From Hydractinia symbiolongicarpus (lineage: Eukaryota > Cnidaria > Hydrozoa > Anthoathecata > Hydractiniidae): DNA of 64,000 nt. The notes under the pieces are model-generated. The model was not told the DNA's origin. It worked only from the letters and a program-made list of their open reading frames with translations, and ran no database searches. Both the position numbers and the translations under genes were made by a program. The stretch is from contig NC_079877.1 of the NCBI RefSeq assembly GCF_029227915.1, positions 1,798,001 through 1,862,000 of the forward strand, in the 5' to 3' direction. Below, piece after piece: positions 25,050-38,184 of the stretch (position 1 is its first letter; every line of letters starts with the position of its first letter).

Positions 25050-26526
25050 ACTCACCGATTACACCGGGCGCTGTGGTAACGCTTTATTTAAAAATTTAGA
25101 TAAATAAGTCATTTTGTACTGTGGGACCATTCCTAGCCTTTATCGCGCGCTGAAGAAATAGAGACAGTTTTAAAAACTACATTTCATTGACTTTCTAACA
25201 GTGTCAATCCGTTTAAGTTACAACGGTTGCGTCACATATTCGTACCAACATGTATTTAGCGAAAGTGTTCGGATATTACTAGGTTGCATCGCTTTTAACT
25301 GGGAAACGTTTAACTGTGCGACTTAATTGAACTGATTTTGAACTTTGACCTTATAAATGTTATAAGTGAGACAATTGGACACCAAGAAATACCATTCTTC
25401 TTAATTTGACAAGATTGCTGGAACTCACCGATTACACAGGGCGCTGTGGTAACGCTTTATTAAAAATTAAGATAAATAAGTCATTTTGTACTGTGGGACC
25501 AATCCTAGCCGTTATCGCGCGCTGAAGAAATGGAGACAGTTTCAAAAACTACATTTCAATGACTTTCTAACGGTGTCAATCCGTTTGAGTTAGAACGGTT
25601 GCGTCACATAATCGTACCAACATGTATTTAGTGATTTTCTTCCGATATTACTAAGTTGTATCGCTTTCAACAGAGAAACGATTGACTGTGGGACTTAATT
25701 GAACTGATTTTGGACTTTGACCTTATAAATATGATACATGAGTCATTTTAACTACAAGAAATGATATTCTTCTTAATTTGACATGATTGCTGGAACTCAG
25801 CGATTACACTGGGCGCTGTGGTAAGGCTTTATTTAAAAATTAAGATAAATAAGTCAATTTTTATTGTGGGACCAATCCTAGCCGTTATCGCGCGCTGAAG
25901 AAATAGAGACAGTTTCTAAAACTAAATTTCTTTGTTTTTCTAACGGTGTCAATCCGTTTGAGTTACAACGGTTGCGTCACACATTCGTACCAACATGTAT
26001 TTAGTGATTTTTTTCCGATATTACTAAGTTGTATCGCTTTCAACAGTGAAACGATTGACTGTGGGATTAATTGAACTGATTTTGGACTTTGACCTTATAA
26101 ATGTGATAAATGAGTCATTTTGACTACAAAAAATGATATTCTTCTTAATTTGACATGATTGCTGGAACTCAGCGATTACACTGGGCGCTGTGGTAAGGCT
26201 TTATTTAAAAATTAAGATAAATAAGTCAATTTTTATTGTGGGACCAATCCTAGCCGTTATCGCGCGCTGAAGAAATAGAGACAGTTTCTAAAACTAAATT
26301 TCATTGATTTTCTAACGGTGTCAATCCGTTTGAGTTACATCGGTTGCGTCACACAATCGTACCAACATGTATTTAGTGATTTTTTTCCGATATTACTAAG
26401 TTGTATCGCTTTCAACAGTGAAACGATTGACTGTGGGACTTAATTGAACTGATTTTGGACTTTGACCTTATAAATGTGATAAATGAGTCATTTTGACTAC
26501 AAGAAATGATATTCTTCTTAATTTGA

Positions 26527-26810
26527 CATGATTGCCGGAACTCAGCGATTACACTGGACCCTGTGGTAGCGATTCATTTAAAAATTTAGATAAATAAGTG
26601 AATTTTTACTGTGGGACCAATCCTAGCCGTTATCGCGCGCTGAAGAAATAGAGACAGTTTCAAAAACTCCATTTCGTTGACTTTCTAACGGTGTCAATCC
26701 GTTTGAGTTAGAACGGTTGCGTCACATAATCGTACCAACATGTATTTAGTGATTTTCTTCCGATATTACTAAGTTGTAGCGCTTTCAACAGAGAAACGAT
26801 TGGCTGTGGG
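26527..26810. repeat. Truncated monomer with 102 bp deletion junction, 4 of 5
   Basis: Same breakpoint as the others, with one private change in front of it (TTGGCTGTGGG at about 26802 where the rest have TTGACTGTGGG). Partner of 22171. Confidence 0.9.
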
Positions 26811-29404
26811 ACTCACCGATTACACCGGGCGCTGTGGTAACGCTTTATTTAAAAATTTAGATAAATAAGTCATTTTGTACTGTGGGACCATTCCTAGCCT
26901 TTATCGCGCGCTGAAGAAATAGAGACAGTTTTAAAAACTACATTTCATTGACTTTCTAACAGTGTCAATCCGTTTAAGTTACAACGCTTGCGTCACATAA
27001 TCGTACCAACATGTATTTACTGATTTTCTTCCGATATTACTAAGTTGTATCGCCTTCAACAGTGAAACGATTGACTGTGGGACTTCATTGAACTGATTTT
27101 GGACTTTGACCTTATAAATGTGATTAATGCGCGAATTGGTCTCCAAGGCATAACATTCTTCTTAATTTGACATGATTGCTGGAATTCAGCAGTTACATTA
27201 GGCTCTGCGGTAGCACTTTATTTAAAAATTTAGATAAATAAGATTTTCTTATTGTGGGACCAATCCTGGCCGTTTCAATGCGCTGAAGAAATAAAGACAT
27301 TCTCAAAAACTACATTTCATTGATATCTTGGCGGTATAATTCTGTTTGAGTTACAACGGTTGCGTCACATATTCGTACCAACATGTATTTAGCGAAAGTA
27401 TTCGGATATTACTAGGTTGCATCGCTTTTAACTGTGAAACGTTTGACTGTGCGACTTAATTGAACTGATTTTGAACTTTGACCTTATAAATGTTATAAGT
27501 GAGACAATTGGACACCAAGAAATAACATTCTTCTTAATTTGACATGATTGCTGGAACTCAGCGATTACACTGGGCGCTGTGGTAGCGCTTTATTTAAAAA
27601 TTAAGATAAATAAGTCTTTTTTTACCGTGGGACCAATCCTAGCCGTTATCGCGCGCCGAAGAAATAGAGACAGTTTCAAAAACCACATTTCATTGACTTT
27701 CTAACGGTGTCAATCCGTTTGAGTTACAACAGTTGCGTCACATATTCGTACCAAAATGTATTTAGTGATTTTCTTCGGATATTCCTAAGTTATATCGCTT
27801 TTAACAGTGAAACGATTGACTGAGGGAATTATTTGAACTGATTCAGGACTGTGACCTTTTAAATGTGATAATTGAAGCAAAAGGTCTCCAAGGAATAACA
27901 TTTTTCTTGATTTGACATGATTGCTGGAATTCAGCGATTACATTAGGCTCTGGGTAGCCTTTTTTTAAAAATTTAGATAAATAAGTCATTTTTTATTGTG
28001 GGACTAATCCTAGCCGTTATCGCGCGCTGAAGAAATAGAGACAGTTTCTAAAACTAAAATCCATTGATTTTCTAACGGTGTCAATCCGTTTGAGTTACAA
28101 CGGTTGCGTCACACATTCGTACCAACATGTATTTAGTGATTTTTTTCCGATATTACTAAGTTGTATCGCTTTCAACAGTGAAACGATTGACTGTGGGACT
28201 TAATTGAACTGATTTTGGACTTTGACCTTATAAATGTGATAAGTGAGTAATTTTGACTACAAGAAATGATATTCTTCTTAATTTGACATGATTGCTGGAT
28301 CTCAGCGATTACGCTGGGCGCTGTGGTACGGCTTTATTTAAAAATTAAGATAAATAAGTCATTTTTTATTGTGGGACTAATCCTAGCCGTTATCGCGCGC
28401 TGAAGAAATAGAGACAGTTTCTAAAACTAAATTTCATTGATTTTCTAACGGTGTCAATCCGTTTGAGTTACAACGGTTGCGTCACACATTCGTACCAACA
28501 TGAATTTAGTGATTTTTTTCCGATATTACTAAGTTGTATCGCTTTCAACAGTGAAACGATTGACTGTGGGACTTAATTGAACTGATTTTGGACTTTGACC
28601 TTATAAATGTGATAAGTGAGTCATTTTGACTACAAGAAATGATATTCTTCTTAATTTGACATGATTGCTGGAACTCAGCGATTACACTGGGCGCTGTGGT
28701 ACGGCTTTATTTAAAAATTAAGATAAATAAGTCATTTTTTATTGTGGGACTAATCCTAGCCGTTATCGCGCGCTGAAGAAATAGAGACAGTTTCTAAAAC
28801 TAAATTTCTTTGTTTTTCTAACGGTGTCAATCCGTTTGAGTTACAACGGTTGCGTCACACATTCGTACCAACATGTATTTAGTGATTTTTTTCCGATATT
28901 ACTAAGTTGTATCGCTTTCAACAGTGAAACGATTGACTGTGGGATTAATTGAACTGATTTTGGACTTTGACCTTATAAATGTGATAAATGAGTCATTTTG
29001 ACTACAAAAAATGATATTCTTCTTAATTTGACATGATTGCTGGAACTCAGCGATTACACTGGGCGCTGTGGTAAGGCTTTATTTAAAAATTAAGATAAAT
29101 AAGTCAATTTTTATTGTGGGACCAATCCTAGCCGTTATCGCGCGCTGAAGAAATAGAGACAGTTTCTAAAACTAAATTTCATTGATTTTCTAACGGTGTC
29201 AATCCGTTTGAGTTACAACGGTTGCGTCACACAATCGTACCAACATGTATTTAGTGATTTTTTTCCGATATTACTAAGTTGTATCGCTTTCAACAGTGAA
29301 ACGATTGACTGTGGGACTTAATTGAACTGATTTTGGACTTTGACCTTATAAATGTGATAAATGAGTCATTTTGACTACAAGAAATGATATTCTTCTTAAT
29401 TTGA

Positions 29405-29688
29405 CATGATTGCCGGAACTCAGCGATTACACTGGACCCTGTGGTAGCGATTCATTTAAAAATTTAGATAAATAAGTGAATTTTTACTGTGCGACCAATC
29501 CTAGCCGTTATCGCGCGCTGAAGAAATAGAGACAGTTTCAAAAACTCCATTTCGTTGACTTTCTAACGGTGTCAATCCGTTTGAGTTAGAACGGTTGCGT
29601 CACATAATCGTACCAACATGTATTTAGTGATTTTCTTCCGATATTACTAAGTTGTAGCGCTTTCAACAGAGAAACGATTGACTGTGGG
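29405..29688. repeat. Truncated monomer with 102 bp deletion junction, 5 of 5
   Basis: Same breakpoint. Upstream it carries a private CTGTGCGACC at about 29489. It is the last occurrence; block D has none. Confidence 0.9.
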
Positions 29689-29852
29689 ACTCACCGATTA
29701 CACCGGGCGCTGTGGTAACGCTTTATTTAAAAATTTAGATAAATAAGTCATTTTGTACTGTGGGACCATTCCTAGCCTTTATCGCGCGCTGAAGAAATAG
29801 AGACAGTTTTAAAAACTACATTTCATTGACTTTCTAACAGTGTCAATCCGTT

Positions 29853-30361
29853 TAAGTTACAACGCTTGCGTCACATAATCGTACCAACATGTATTTACTG
29901 ATTTTCTTCCGATATTACTAAGTTGTATCGCCTTCAACAGTGAAACGATTGACTGTGGGACTTCATTGAACTGATTTTGGACTTTGACCTTATAAATGTG
30001 ATTAATGCGCCAATTGGTCTCCAAGGAATAACATTCTTCTTAATTTGACATGATTGCTGGAATTCAGCAGTTACATTAGGCTCTGCGGTAGCACTTTATT
30101 TAAAAATTTAGATAAATAAGATTTTCTTATTGTGGGACCAATCCTGGCCGTTACAATGCGCTGAAGAAATAAAGACATTCTCAAAAACTACATTTCATTG
30201 ATTTCTTGGCGGTATAATTCTGTTTGAGTTACAACGGTTGCGTCACATATTCGTACCAACATGTATTTAGCGAAAGTATTCGGATATTACTAGGTTGCAT
30301 CGCTTTTAACTGTGAAACGTTTGACTGTGCGACTTAATTGAACTGATTTTGAACTTTGACC
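29853..30361. repeat. Repeat C, partial third copy
   Basis: After the junction at 29689 the sequence follows 22172 onward, with AACGCTTGCGTCACATAATC and then the GATTTTCTTATTGTGGGACC monomer at 30049. It does not follow the continuation after 25050. The match ends at about 30361, where CTTATAAATCTGATAAATG begins block D. Thus the 2,878 bp between two deletion junctions (22172 to 25050, and 26811 to 29689) acts as a second exchange interval inside repeat C. Confidence 0.8.
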
Positions 30362-31537
30362 TTATAAATCTGATAAATGAGTGATTTTGACTACAAAAAA
30401 ATGATATTCTTCTTAATTTGACATGATTGCTGGAACTCAGCGATTACACTGGGCGCTGTGGTAAGGCCTTATTTAAAAATTAAGATAAATAAGTCATTTT
30501 TTATTGTGGGACCAATCCTAGCCGTTATCGCGCGCTGAAGAAAGAGAGACAGTTTCCAAAACTAAATTTCATTGATTTTCTAATGGTGTCAATCCGTTTG
30601 AGTTACAACGGTTGCGTCACACATTCGTACCAACATGTATTTAGTGATTTTTTTCCGATATTACTAAGTTGTATCGCTTTCAACAGTGAAACGATTGACT
30701 GTGGGACTTAATTTAACTGATTTTGGACTTTGACCTTATAAATGTGATTAATGCGCCAATTGGTCTCCAAGGAATAACATTCTTTTTAATTTGACATGAT
30801 TGCTGGACTTCAGCGGTTACATTAGGCTCTGCGGTAGCCCTTTATTTAAAAATTTAGATAAATAAGATTTCCTTACTGTGGGACCAATCCTGGCCGTTAC
30901 CATGCGCTGAAGAAATAAAGACATTCTCAAAAACTACATTTCATTGATTTTCTAACGGTGTCAATCCGTTTGAGTTACAACGGTTGCGTCACATATTCGT
31001 ACCAACATGTATTTAGCGAAAGTATTCGGATATTACTAGGTTGCATCGCTTTTAACTGGGAAACGTTTAACTGTGCGACTTAATTGAACTGATTTTGAAC
31101 TCTGAACTTTTAAATGTTATAAGTGAGACAATTGGACACCAAGAAATACCATTCTTCTTAATTTGAAAAGATTGCTGGAACTCACCGATTACACAGGGCG
31201 CTGTGGTAACGCTTTATTAAAAATTAAGATAAATAAGTCATTTTGTACTGTGGGACCAATCCTAGCTGTTATCGCGCGCTGAAGAAATAGAGACAGTTCA
31301 AAAACTACATTTCAATGACTTTCTAACGGTGTCAATCCGTTTGACTTACAACGGTTGCGTCACATAATCGTACCAACATGTATTTAGTGATTTTCTTCCG
31401 ATATTACTAAGTTGTATCGCTTTCAACAGAGAAACGATTGACTGTGGGACTTAATTGAACTGATTTTGGACTTTGACCTTATAAATATGATAAATGAGTC
31501 ATTTTAACTACAAGAAATGATATTCTTCTTAATTTGA

Positions 31538-33401
31538 CATGATTGCTGGAACTCAGCGATTACACTGGGCGCTGTGGTAAGGCTTTATTTAAAAATTAAG
31601 ATAAATAAGTCATTTTTTACTGCGGGACCAATCCTAGCCGTTATAGCGCGCTGAAGAAATAGAGACAGTTTCTAAAACTAAATTTCTTTGATTTTCTAAC
31701 GGTGTCAATCCGTTTGAGTTACAACGATTGCGTCACACATTCGTACCAACATGTATGTAGTGATTTTTTTCCGATATTACTAAGTTGTATCGCTTTCAAC
31801 AGTGAAACGATTGACTGTGGGACTTAATTGAACTGATTTTGGACTTTAACCTTATAAATGTGATAAATGAGTCATTTTGACTACAAGAAATGATATTCTT
31901 CTTAATTTGACATGATTGCTGGAACTCAGCGATTACACTGGGCGCTGTGGTAAGGCCTTATTTAAAAATTAAGATAAATAAGTCATTTTTTATTGTGGGA
32001 CCAATCCTAGCCGTTATCGCGCGCTGAAGAAAGAGAGACAGTTTCCAAAACTGAATTTCATTGATTCTCTAATGGTGTCAATCCGTTTGAGTTACAACGG
32101 TTGCGTCACACATTCGTACCAACATATATTTAGTGATTTTTTTCCGATATTACTAAGTTGTATCGCTTTCAACAGTGAAACGATTGACTGTGGGACTTAA
32201 TTGAACTGATTTTGGACTTTGACTTTATAAATGTGATAAATGAGTCATTTTGACTACAAGAAATGATATTCTTCTTAATTTGACATGATTGCTGGAACTC
32301 AGCGATTACACTGTGTGCTGTGGTAAAGCTTTATTTAAAAATTAAGATAAATAAGTCAATTTTTACTGTGGGACCAATCCTAGCCGTTATCGCGCGCTGA
32401 AGAAATAGAGACAGTTTCTAAAACTAAATTTCATTGATTTTCTAACGGTGTCAATCCATTTGAGTTACAACGGTTGCGTCACACATTCGTATCAACAAGT
32501 ATTTAGTGATTTTTTTCCGATATTACTAAGTTGTATCGCTTTCAACAGTGAAACGATTGACTGTGGGACTTAATTAAACTGATTTTGGACTTTGACCTTA
32601 TAAATGTGTGAAATGAGTCATTTTGACTACAAGAAATGATATTCTTCTTAATTTGACATGATTGCCGGAACTCAGCGATTACACTGGACCCTGTGGTAGT
32701 GATTCATTTAAAAATTTAGATAAATAAGTCATTTTTACTGTGGGACCAATCCTAGCCGTTAGCGCGCGCTGCAGATATAGAGACAGTTTCAAAAACTCCA
32801 TTTCATTGACTTTCTAACGGTGTCAATCCGTTTGAGTTAGAACGGTTGCGTCAGATAATCGTACCAACATGTATTTAGTGATTTCCTTCCGATAATACTA
32901 AGTTGTATCGCTTTCAACAGTGAAACGATTGACTGTGGGACTTAGTTGAACTGATTTTAGACTTTGACCTTATAAATGTGATAAATGAGTCATTTTGACT
33001 ACAAGAAATGACATTCTTCTTAGCTTGACATGGTTGATGGAACTCACCGATTACACTGGGCGCTGTGGTAACGCTTTATTTAAAAATTTAGATAAATAAG
33101 TCATTTTGTACTGTGGGACCAATCCTAGCCGTTAGCACGCGTTGAATAAATAAGAACAGTTTCAAAGACTACATTTCATTGACTTTCTGACGGTATAAAT
33201 CCATTTGAGTTACAACGGTTGCGTCACATATTCGTACCAACAAGTATTTAGTGATAATATTCGGATGTTACTAGGTTGTATCGCTTTCAACAGTGAAACG
33301 ATTGACTGTGGGACGTAATTGAACTGATTTTTGACTTTTACCTTATAAATGTGATCAATGAGTCATTTTGACTACAAGAAATGATATTCTTCTTAATTTG
33401 A
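31538..33401. repeat. Five-monomer subrepeat d-h of block D, first copy (1,864 bp)
   Basis: Monomers 31538 (ACTGCGGGACC, TTATAGCG), 31911 (AAAGAGAG), 32284 (ACTGTGTGCTG), 32657 (GCCGG, GACCCTG) and 33029 (GGTTGATGG, GCACGCGTTG) recur in the same order 1,864 bp later. Private differences to the second copy include ACATATATTT at about 32123, TCAATCCATTTG at about 32457 and GTCAGATAATC at about 32851. Confidence 0.9.
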
Positions 33402-35265
33402 CATGATTGCTGGAACTCAGCAATTACACTGGGCGCTGTGGTAAGGCTTTATTTAAAAATTAAGATAAATAAGTCATTTTTTACTGCGGGACCAATCCTA
33501 GCCGTTATAGCGCGCTGAAGAAATAGAGACAGTTTCTAAAACTAAATTTCTTTGATTTTCTAACGGTGTCAATCCGTTTGAGTTACAACGATTGCGTCAC
33601 ACATTCGTACCAACATGTATGTAGTGATTTTTTTCCGATATTACTAAGTTGTATCGCTTTCAACAGTGAAACGATTGACTGTGGGACTTAATTGAACTGA
33701 TTTTGGACTTTAACCTTATAAATGTGATAAATGAGTCATTTTGACTACAAGAAATGATATTCTTCTTAATTTGACATGATTGCTGGAACTCAGCGATTAC
33801 ACTGGGCGCTGTGGTAAGGCCTTATTTAAAAATTAAGATAAATAAGTCATTTTTTATTGTGGGACCAATCCTAGCCGTTATCGCGCGCTGAAGAAAGAGA
33901 GACAGTTTCCAAAACTGAATTTCATTGATTCTCTAATGGTGTCAATCCGTTTGAGTTACAACGGTTGCGTCACACATTCGTACCAACATGTATTTAGTGA
34001 TTTTTTTCCGATATTACTAAGTTGTATCGCTTTCAACAGTGAAACGATTGACTGTGGGACTTAATTGAACTGATTTTGGACTTTGACTTTATAAATGTGA
34101 TAAATGAGTCATTTTGACTACAAGAAATGATATTCTTCTTAATTTGACATGATTGCTGGAACTCAGCGATTACACTGTGTGCTGTGGTAAAGCTTTATTT
34201 AAAAATTAAGATAAATAAGTCAATTTTTACTGTGGGACCAATCCTAGCCGTTATCGCGCGCTGAAGAAATAGAGACAGTTTCTAAAACTAAATTTCATTG
34301 ATTTTCTAACGGTGTCAATCCGTTTGAGTTACAACGGTTGCGTCACACATTCGTATCAACAAGTATTTAGTGATTTTTTTCCGATATTACTAAGTTGTAT
34401 CGCTTTCAACAGTGAAACGATTGACTGTGGGACTTAATTAAACTGATTTTGGACTTTGACCTTATAAATGTGTGAAATGAGTCATTTTGACTACAAGAAA
34501 TGATATTCTTCTTAATTTGACATGATTGCCGGAACTCAGCGATTACACTGGACCCTGTGGTAGCGATTCATTTAAAAATTTAGATAAATAAGTCATTTTT
34601 ACTGTGGGACCAATCCTAGCCGTTAGCGCGCGCTGCAGATATAGAGACAGTTTCAAAAACTCCATTTCATTGACTTTCTAACGGTGTCAATCCGTTTGAG
34701 TTAGAACGGTTGCGTCACATAATCGTACCAACATGTATTTAGTGATTTCCTTCCGATAATACTAAGTTGTATCGCTTTCAACAGTGAAACGATTGACTGT
34801 GGGACTTAGTTGAACTGATTTTAGACTTTGACCTTATAAATGTGATAAATGAGTCATTTTGACTACAAGAAATGACAATCTTCTTAGTTTGACATGGTTG
34901 ATGGAACTCACCGATTACACTGGGCGCTGTGGTAACGCTTTATTTAAAAATTTAGATAAATAAGTCATTTTGTACTGTGGGACCAATCCTAGCCGTTAGC
35001 ACGCGTTGAATAAATAAGAACAGTTTCAAAGACTACATTTCATTGACTTTCTGACGGTATAAATCCATATGAGTTACAACGGTTGCGTCACATATTCGTA
35101 CCAACAAGTATTTAGTGATAATATTCGGATGTTACTAGGTTGTATCGCTTTCAACAGTGAAACGATTGACTGTGGGACGTAATTGAACTGATTTTGAACT
35201 TTTACCTTATAAATGTGATCAATGAGTCATTTTGACTACAAGAAATGATATTCTTCTTAATTTGA
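33402..35265. repeat. Five-monomer subrepeat d-h of block D, second copy (1,864 bp)
   Basis: Follows the first copy directly. It carries GACAATCTTC at about 34875 and CCATATGAG at about 35068, which the first copy lacks (GACATTCTTC, CCATTTGAG). These two markers allow the origin of the h-type monomers in the next D unit to be traced. Confidence 0.9.
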
Positions 35266-36009
35266 CATGATTACCGGAACTCAGCGATTACACTGACCAT
35301 GTGGTAGCGATTCATTTAAAAATTTAGATAAATAAGTCATTTTTACTGTGGTACCAATCCTAGCCGTTAGCGCGCGCTAAAGATATAGAGACAGTTTCAA
35401 AAACTCCATTTCATTGAATTTCTAACGGTGTCAATCCGTTTGAGTTACAACGATTGCGTCACACATTCGTACCAACATGTATTTAGTGATTTTTTTCCGA
35501 TATTACTAAGTTGTATCGCTTTCAACAGTGAAACGATTGACTGTGGGACTTAATTGAACTGATTTTGGACTTTGACCTTATAAATCTGATAAATGAGTCA
35601 TTTTGACTACAAGAAATGATATTCTTCTTAATTTGACATGATTGCTGGAACTCAGCGATTACACTGGGCGCTGTGGTAAGGCCTTATTTAAAAATTAAGA
35701 TAAATAAGTCATTTTTCATTGTGCGACCAATCCTAGCCGTTATCGCGCGCTGAAGAAAGAGAGACAGTTTCCAAAACTAAATTTCATTGATTTTCTAATG
35801 GTGTCAATCCGTTTGAGTTACAACGGTTGCGTCACATATTCGTACCAACATGTATTTAGTGATTTTTTTCCGATATTACTAAGTTGTATCGCTTTCAACA
35901 GTGAAACGATTGACTGTGGGACTTAATTGAACTGATTTTGGACTTTGACCTTATAAATGTGATAAGTGAGTCATTTTGACTACAAGAAATGATATTCTTC
36001 TTAATTTGA

Positions 36010-36753
36010 CATGATTGCTGGAACTCAGCGATTACACTGACCATGTGGTAGCGATTCATTTAAAAATTAAGATAAATAAGTCATTTTTTACTGCGGGACC
36101 AATCCTAGCCGTTATCGCGCGCTGAAGAAATAGAGACAGTTTCTAAAACTAAATTTCTTTGATTTTCTAACGGTGTCAATCCGTTTGAGTTACAACAATT
36201 GCGTCACACATTCGTACCAACATGTATGTAGTGATTTTTTTCCGATATTACTAAGTTGTATCGCTTTCAACAGTGAAACGATTGACTGTGGGACTTAATT
36301 GAACTGATTTTGGACTTTGACCTTATAAATGTGATAAGTGAGTCATTTTGACTACAAGAAATGATATTCTTCTTAATTTGACATGATTGCTGGAACTCAG
36401 CGATTACACTGACCATGTGGTAGCGATTCATTTAAAAATTAAGATAAATAAGTCATTTTTTACTGCGGGACCAATCCTAGCCGTTATCGCGCGCTGAAGA
36501 AATAGAGACAGTTTCTAAAACTAAATTTCTTTGATTTTCTAACGGTGTCAATCCGTTTGAGTTACAACGATTGCGTCACACATTCGTACCAACATGTATG
36601 TAGTGATTTTTTTCCGATATTACTAAGTTGTATCGCTTTCAACAGTGAAACGATTGACTGTGGGACTTAATTGAACTGATTTTGGACTTTGACGTTATAA
36701 ATGTGATAAATGAGTCATTTTGACTGCAAGAAATGATATTCTTCTTAATTTGA
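36010..36753. repeat. Single-monomer duplication (k k) in block D
   Basis: Two adjacent 372 bp monomers (36010 and 36382) both have ACTGACCATGTGG joined to AAAAATTAAGATAAATA and ACTGCGGGACC, and are nearly identical (for example ACAACAATTG against ACAACGATTG near 36197/36569). In the short form of repeat D the corresponding place (42342) has only one. This is the smallest step of array growth visible here. Confidence 0.85.
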
Positions 36754-38184
36754 CATGATTGCTGGAACTCAGCGATTACACTGGGCGCTGTGGTAAGGCT
36801 TTATTTAAAAATTAAGATAAATAAGTCAATTTTTTTTGTGGGACCAATCCTAGCCGTTATCGCGCGCTGAAGAAATAGACACAGTTTCTAAAACTAAATT
36901 TCATTGATTTTCTAACGGTGTCAATCTGTTTGAGTTACAACGGTTGCGTCACATAATCGTACCAACATGTATTTAGTGATTTCCTTCCGATAATACTAAG
37001 TTGTATCGCTTTCAACAGTGAAACGATTGACTGTGAGACTTAGTTGAACTGATTTTAGACTTTGACCTTATAAATGTGATAAATGAGTCATTTTGACTAC
37101 AAGAAATGATATTCTTCTTAATTTGACATGATTGCTGGAACTCAGCGATTACACTGGGCGCTGTGGTAAGGCTTTATTTAAAAATTAAGATAAATAAGTC
37201 ATTTTTTACTGCGGGACCAATCCTAGCCGTTATCGCGCGCTGAAGAAATACAGACAGTTTCTAAAACTAAATTTCTTTGATTTTCTAACGGTGTCAATCC
37301 GTTTGAGTTACAACGGTTGCGTCACACATTCGTACCAACATGTATTTAGTGATTTTTTTCCGATATTACAAAGTTGTATCGCTTTCAACAGTGAAACGAT
37401 TGACTGTGGGACTTAATTGAACTGATTTTGTACTTTGACCTTATAAATCTGATAAATGAGTCATTTTGACTGCAAGAAATGATATTCTTCTTAATTTGAC
37501 ATGATTGCTGGAACTCAGCGATTACACTGGGCGCTGTGGTAAGGCCTTATTTAAAAATTAAGATAAATAAGTCTTTTTTTATTGTGGGACCAATCCTAGC
37601 CGTTATCGTGCGCTGAAGAAAGAGAGACAGTTTCCAAAACTAAATTTCATTGATTTTCTAATGGTGTCAATCCTTTTGAGTTACAACGGTTGCGTCACAC
37701 ATTCGTACCAACATGTATTTAGTGATTTTTTTCCGATATTACTAAGTTGTATCGCTTTCAACAGTGAAACGATAGACTGTGGGACTTAATTGAACTGATT
37801 TTGAACTTTGACCTTATAAATGTGATAAATGAGTCATTTTGATTACAAGAAATGATATTCTTCTTAATTTGACATGATTGCTGGAACTCAGCGATTACAC
37901 TGGGTGCTGTGGTAAAGCTTTATTTAAAAATTAAGATAAATAAGTCAATTTTACTGTGGGACCAATCCTAGCCGTTATCGCGCGCTGAAGAAATAGAGAC
38001 AGTTTCCAAAACTAAATTTCATTGATTTTCTAACGGTGTCAATCCGTTTGAGTTACAACGGTTGCGTCACACATTCGTACCAACATGTATTTAGTGATTT
38101 TTTTCCGATATTACAAAGTTGTATCGCTTTCAACAGTGAAACGATTGACTGTGGGACTTAATTGAACTGATTTTGGACTTTGAC

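Larger units (their letters stand above)
20575..25213. repeat. Higher-order repeat C, copy 1 (13 registers, 4,639 bp)
   Basis: Registers are 20771, 21143, 21515, 21888, a deletion junction at 22172, 22532, 22904, 23277, 23648, 24021, 24393, 24766 and a deletion junction at 25050. Two of the registers follow 102 bp deletions, so the unit is shorter than 13 full monomers. It mixes left-subfamily monomers with hybrid ones (22532-23340). Start and end are placed where sequence 4,639 bp apart stops matching, near 20575 and 25213. Confidence 0.88.
25214..29852. repeat. Higher-order repeat C, copy 2
   Basis: Registers are 25410, 25782, 26154, 26527, junction 26811, 27171, 27543, 27916, 28287, 28660, 29032, 29405 and junction 29689, each 4,639 bp after copy 1. 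About a dozen differences are visible, for example near 22207/26846, 23695, 24255, 24752, 26802, 27132, 27149, 27275, 27323, 27823, 28248 and 29489. That gives about 99.7% identity. Most of the substitutions in 26800-29500 are private to this copy. Confidence 0.88.
30362..38184. repeat. Higher-order repeat D, long form (21 monomers, 7,823 bp)
   Basis: Registers are 30422, 30795, 31167, 31538, 31911, 32284, 32657, 33029, 33402, 33775, 34148, 34521, 34893, 35266, 35637, 36010, 36382, 36754, 37127, 37500 and 37873. Writing types as letters the order is a b c d e f g h d e f g h i j k k l m n o. The five-monomer set d-h is present twice and k twice. Diagnostic sequences are AAAGAGAGACAG with TAATGGTG in a and e, ACTGCGGGACC in d, k, m, TTAGCACGCGTTGAATAAATAA in h, and GATTACCGG in i. 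The next unit starts with type a at 38245. Confidence 0.88.
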
